Assembly: GCA_026392215.1 (NCBI GenBank)
Contig: JAPLCN010000151.1
Location: 1-34,019, forward strand
Reading direction: 5' to 3'
DNA from: Actinomycetota bacterium
GTDB lineage: Bacteria > Actinomycetota > Humimicrobiia > Humimicrobiales > Humimicrobiaceae
Length of the DNA: 34,019 nucleotides
Part shown: piece after piece, positions 30,496-34,019 of the stretch
Position numbering within the stretch: the stretch's first letter is position 1
How the letters are laid out: each line of letters opens with the position of its first letter
Made by a program: the position numbers and the translations under genes
Notes under the pieces: model-generated
Seen by the model: the letters and a program-made list of their open reading frames with translations, nothing else
The model's database searches: none
What the model was told of the DNA's origin: nothing

Positions 30496-30685
30496 TTGTT
30501 ATTATCAGGTCCTTTACAATAATTTTTATAAAAAAATATTTAAAATTATTATCTATTCCTGGGCAAATTGCAATAATAGGCGCTTACAATAAATTTTAAG
30601 AAAGGCTAATTTAAAAAATAGTCTGATTTTGCCTTAAATTAAATAATATTAAAAAGATACGAAATACCGGTTTTAAAAATTATCA

Positions 30686-31960
30686 CTAAATCACCGGTAT
30701 GGTATATGGCCCTTCTGGAATAACATTAATAGTTGCATTATTGCCATACTTTTTTAAGCCGGCATTTACTGCTTCTTCAATTGAATTTACAATTTTTATT
30801 GTTGAATAAGGTATTTTATACTGACTTGCCAACATGCAAGGACTATATAAATTAATTTCAGCTTTTCTTCTTGCCTTTACCAATTCTTCTAATTCCCACT
30901 GATCTATTTCAAAATAATTAGGGTTTTTTATCTTATTAATAAATACTTCTAAATCAACTTCCTGTGTTATCAGATCAATAAATTCCTTGCTTCCTATTTC
31001 CTCATTGCATTCTGAAGCTATTATTATCATCCCATCGTTTTTTACAGCAGGAAGTGAACAAACCATGCCTTTTACAGCCTGATACAACGTTGCATCCAGT
31101 GGAAGTCCTCCTCCTGAAGTTATAACAATATCAGCTTCCCCTTTTATCATGGCGCGGCTTGAATTGCTGCAAAATAAGGCTCCTTTATTAAATGCTTCTT
31201 CCAAATCTCCGCTAAAAACTCCTGTAACGTCTCTGTTCTTGTTAATTGTAACGTTGACAATAAAATCAACGCCCGCTTTTTTGGCAATTTCAGTTGATTC
31301 CAGATGAAAAGGATTATTCTCAAGATTAGCGTTGGAAGCGTAATGGGATTCAAGAATTTCAGGACCGTGAAAATGCTTGAACATATCCAGATAGCTTATG
31401 CCAGGGCATATAGCTTTTCTTCCACCCGAAAAACCTGCCATGAAATGCGGTTCAATAAGGCCTGTAAGTATTCTGAAATCACATTCAAGATAAGCTTTGT
31501 CAATAATTATAGGGGTACCTTTTTTTGTTTTACCTATATATTCGCAGGTTTCTCTTTCCCTTGCATAATGGTTGACAATCCTGTAGTTTTCCTTGACGGA
31601 TGTGCCAACAAGACTTTCAAGCTCTTCATTAAGGTTTGGCCTGTGAAGACCTGTTGCAATCAGTATCGTAATCTGTTCTTTTTTTATGCCATAATTTTCA
31701 AGCTCTCCCAGCAGAACTTCGAGGATTAATTTTGTTGGAACAGCTCTTGTAGAGTCAGAAATCACTATGCATATTTTTTGTCTGCCTTTTACTTTTTCTT
31801 TAAGAGCAATGCTGCCTGTCGGATTACTAAAGCTTTCTATTAAAGCTTTTTTTGTGTCTGCTATCGGGGTTGCGCCTTTGCTTTCAATTATTTCAAGCAA
31901 ATTTCTCTCATTTATTTCAAATTCCAGACCAACATTACCATAGCTTAATTTTATTTTCAT
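30686..31960 (-). CDS. LarA-like nickel-pincer racemase (DUF2088 family)
   Basis: ICIVISDSTRAVPT, ILIATGLHRPN, LIEPHFMAGFSGGRKAICPGISYLDMFKHFHGP, ADIVITSGGGLPLDATLYQAVKGM. Confidence 0.9.
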   Translation of the reverse strand: MKIKLSYGNVGLEFEINERNLLEIIESKGATPIADTKKALIESFSNPTGSIALKEKVKGRQKICIVISDSTRAVPTKLILEVLLGELENYGIKKEQITILIATGLHRPNLNEELESLVGTSVKENYRIVNHYARERETCEYIGKTKKGTPIIIDKAYLECDFRILTGLIEPHFMAGFSGGRKAICPGISYLDMFKHFHGPEILESHYASNANLENNPFHLESTEIAKKAGVDFIVNVTINKNRDVTGVFSGDLEEAFNKGALFCSNSSRAMIKGEADIVITSGGGLPLDATLYQAVKGMVCSLPAVKNDGMIIIASECNEEIGSKEFIDLITQEVDLEVFINKIKNPNYFEIDQWELEELVKARRKAEINLYSPCMLASQYKIPYSTIKIVNSIEEAVNAGLKKYGNNATINVIPEGPYTIPVI

Positions 31961-32017
31961 TTTTTTCCTTAAACCTGATATTTTATGAATTTAATTATTA
32001 AATTATAAAAACTTACA

Positions 32018-32059
32018 CTATTTTATTTTTTTTGTCATTCTTTGACAAGAATAAAATAG
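32018..32059. repeat. Interrupted inverted repeat between BMC-T and larA-like genes
   Basis: CTATTTTATT (32018-32027) / AATAAAATAG (32050-32059) enclosing TGTCATTCTTTGACA. Confidence 0.5.
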
Positions 32060-32195
32060 GTTAAGAAATGTGGAAAATAAACAATTATCTTTAAAAAATT
32101 ATGGAACTTGCGTAAAGGAATTTGCATAAATAAAATATAGTAATCAACTTAATTTTTTATTTAAAAAAATGCATGTTTTTGCTTAACTGTAACTT

Positions 32196-32744
32196 TTAGA
32201 TAACTGCCCGGTACAGGCTTGGATGCGGTGAAGCAATGATCTGATAGTCAACAAGAAAATCTTTTTCCTGCGCATATTTTATTCCAGCCATTACTGATTC
32301 TTTTACCGAAGATATATCTCCGTTAATAATGCAGAAATTTTTACCGCCCAATGCTCTGGCAATCCTTATTTCAACCAAATCAACATCCGAAGCTTTTACA
32401 GCCATATCGGCGGCAACAATAATAGAAGGAGAAGTTAATGTTTCAATAACGCCGATAGCCTTAAATTCCTCTATAATGGTAGTTTGAGTCATTGCAGATA
32501 TTACCTGCGGATACACATTTGCAATGGTTACTGCATCTACTATGAATTTTTCGCTTTCATATAATATGGTATTAAATGAATTCTGCACTTCACTTGCCCC
32601 GCCTGAAAAAAGAATATAATATTTTCCAGGGCAAATGCTTTTTGCATCAACAATATTTACTTCAGAAGCTTTAACAATAATATCTACAGCAGCTATTCCA
32701 ACTGCTATGCTTCGAAATTCTACTATGCCTATTGCTTTTTCCAT
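32196..32744 (-). CDS. Tandem-BMC-domain shell protein (BMC-T, PduT-like)
   Basis: Two BMC domains: AIGIVEFRSIAVGIAAVDIIVKASEVNIVDAKSICPGKYYILFSGG and AIGVIETLTSPSIIVAADMAVKASDVDLVEIRIARALGGKNFCIINGDISSVKESVMAG. Confidence 0.93.
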   Translation of the reverse strand: MEKAIGIVEFRSIAVGIAAVDIIVKASEVNIVDAKSICPGKYYILFSGGASEVQNSFNTILYESEKFIVDAVTIANVYPQVISAMTQTTIIEEFKAIGVIETLTSPSIIVAADMAVKASDVDLVEIRIARALGGKNFCIINGDISSVKESVMAGIKYAQEKDFLVDYQIIASPHPSLYRAVI

Positions 32745-32883
32745 TAACTTGTTACCTTCAATAAAAAATTATTTTTGGCCCAATATACAGATCAAGACTT
32801 GTTTAGCCTTCAAATGGCGCACTGCATTAATCAATAAATTGCTCTTGACAGTTTGTGCGTCACATTTTTAAAATATTTTGCGC

Positions 32884-33282
32884 TTATTTCTTTTCGGCTT
32901 TTTTTTCTTCAGTGCCTGCTGCTTTTGCCGGAGCTGGTGCAGCCTTTGCTGCGTTTACAGGTTTCGGAGTTCTTGCTTTAGGTATTGTCCCTCTGCCTGA
33001 TCTTACACATTTTCCGGAAATTATCTTGTCAAGCTCCTGATGCGGTCTTGGGATAATATCTGTAGCCAGCACTTCAGAAACTCTTTTTGCAGCAATTGTT
33101 CCGGCTTCAACTGCTGATTTAACTGCAGCAACTTCGCCCTGGCATATAACTGTAACAATTCCGCTTCCAATATAAGCTTTGGATATCATAACAACATCTG
33201 CTGATTTTACCATGGCATCAGATGCTTCAACTGCGCCAACAAGCCCTTTAGTCTCAATTAATCCGATTGCTTCACTATTCAT
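32884..33282 (-). CDS. Single-BMC-domain hexameric shell protein (BMC-H, PduA/EutM-like) with low-complexity C-terminal tail
   Basis: EAIGLIETKGLVGAVEASDAMVKSADVVMISKAYIGSGIVTVICQGEVAAVKSAVEAG; tail GRGTIPKARTPKPVNAAKAAPAPAKAAGTEEKKAEKK. Confidence 0.95.
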   Translation of the reverse strand: MNSEAIGLIETKGLVGAVEASDAMVKSADVVMISKAYIGSGIVTVICQGEVAAVKSAVEAGTIAAKRVSEVLATDIIPRPHQELDKIISGKCVRSGRGTIPKARTPKPVNAAKAAPAPAKAAGTEEKKAEKK

Positions 33283-33349
33283 TTATTTTATTCTCCTTTT
33301 AGAAATAAAAGATTATTTTACTTATGTTTAAAATTCTTTTAAAAATTAC

Positions 33350-34019
33350 TTATTTTACAAAGTTCATTGAACCGTAAATTGAAAGCCTTCTTTGTCTTGT
33401 AAATGACCTTGGTGTAGTGCAGCCTTCTCCTGTTGCCCCTGCAATTGTCCATGACGTACCGCCGTTGTGCAAATCTCCGCCGGACCTTTGAGAGGAACCG
33501 TTTACCTGTACCGTTGTTGTATTAACTTCCTGCGCATAGTATGTAATTCTTTCAATATTTGTTGAATGGATAACTGCAGTATGTTTAAAGTTGTGTTCTA
33601 CCCTGCAAGCAATTCTTACGCCTTCTTCAAAGGTATTGACTATTACCATTGGAAGAATAGGCATAAGCTGCTCGTGCTGAACCAGAGGATGCGTTTCATC
33701 ATTTGCAACAAAAACTGCAAGCCTTAAATCATCTCTGGCATTAATACCTGCCTGCTTCAAAATAATCGCACAATTTTTTCCCATAAGTTTCTTGTCGATT
33801 TCACCATTTTTAACAACAAGATTTGTAACTCTTTGAGCCTCTTCGGCATTTAATACAAGACAATTGTTTTTGCCGAATTCACTTAACAGTTTATCTGCAA
33901 CAGATCTCATGCAGATAAGCACTTTTTCTTCATTACAAAGTATGTTGTTGTCAAAAGAAGAGCCGGCAACTATTTCCCTTGCAGCTCTGGCAATATCTGC
34001 AGTGTCATCAACAAAAACC
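33350..34019 (-). CDS. CoA-acylating aldehyde dehydrogenase (PduP/EutE type), N-terminus beyond window
   Basis: The frame is open to the window edge beyond the track ATG: VFVDDTADIARAAREIVAGSSFDNNILCNEEKVLICMRSVADKLL..., with the FDNNxxC active-site region; C-terminus ATGEGCTTPRSFTRQRRLSIYGSMNFVK. Confidence 0.92.
   Translation of the reverse strand, partial: VFVDDTADIARAAREIVAGSSFDNNILCNEEKVLICMRSVADKLLSEFGKNNCLVLNAEEAQRVTNLVVKNGEIDKKLMGKNCAIILKQAGINARDDLRLAVFVANDETHPLVQHEQLMPILPMVIVNTFEEGVRIACRVEHNFKHTAVIHSTNIERITYYAQEVNTTTVQVNGSSQRSGGDLHNGGTSWTIAGATGEGCTTPRSFTRQRRLSIYGSMNFVK

Overview
AT-rich bacterial chromosomal window, almost entirely coding, and mostly on the minus strand except for the PBP1A and gltX genes. 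In minus-strand order from the right edge it contains: (i) a bacterial microcompartment (BMC) operon edge: PduP/EutE-type CoA-acylating aldehyde dehydrogenase (truncated by the window end), a BMC-H shell protein with a low-complexity tail, and a PduT-like tandem-BMC shell protein that keeps Cys38; (ii) LarA-like racemase, GlcD-like FAD oxidase, GlcF/HdrD-like Fe-S protein, GcvH-like lipoyl carrier, and a RACo-like ASKHA corrinoid activator in which one ferredoxin-motif Cys is Asp; (iii) an orphan amino-acid-type ABC solute-binding lipoprotein with no ATG/GTG/TTG start at its true N-terminus; (iv) housekeeping ligA, a CPBP protease and gatCAB; (v) a PFK with a non-ATP-type signature and an acetate-kinase paralogue with several altered catalytic residues; (vi) a split transketolase / RpiB / SorC-family regulator / E1-alpha / E1-beta / transaldolase cluster with no E2 or E3; (vii) a LacI-family regulator / corrinoid protein / MttB-family methyltransferase operon truncated at the left edge. 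The most interesting points are the BMC to LarA-GlcDF linkage, the GcvH-like protein beside a CCG-domain protein, a repeated TGCAA motif in front of the E1 and tkt/PBP1A intergenic regions, a ~154 bp inverted-repeat element between tkt and rpiB, and the divergent acetokinase. All functional statements are read from motifs by eye; no database search was possible. The taxon cannot be established from this sequence alone.
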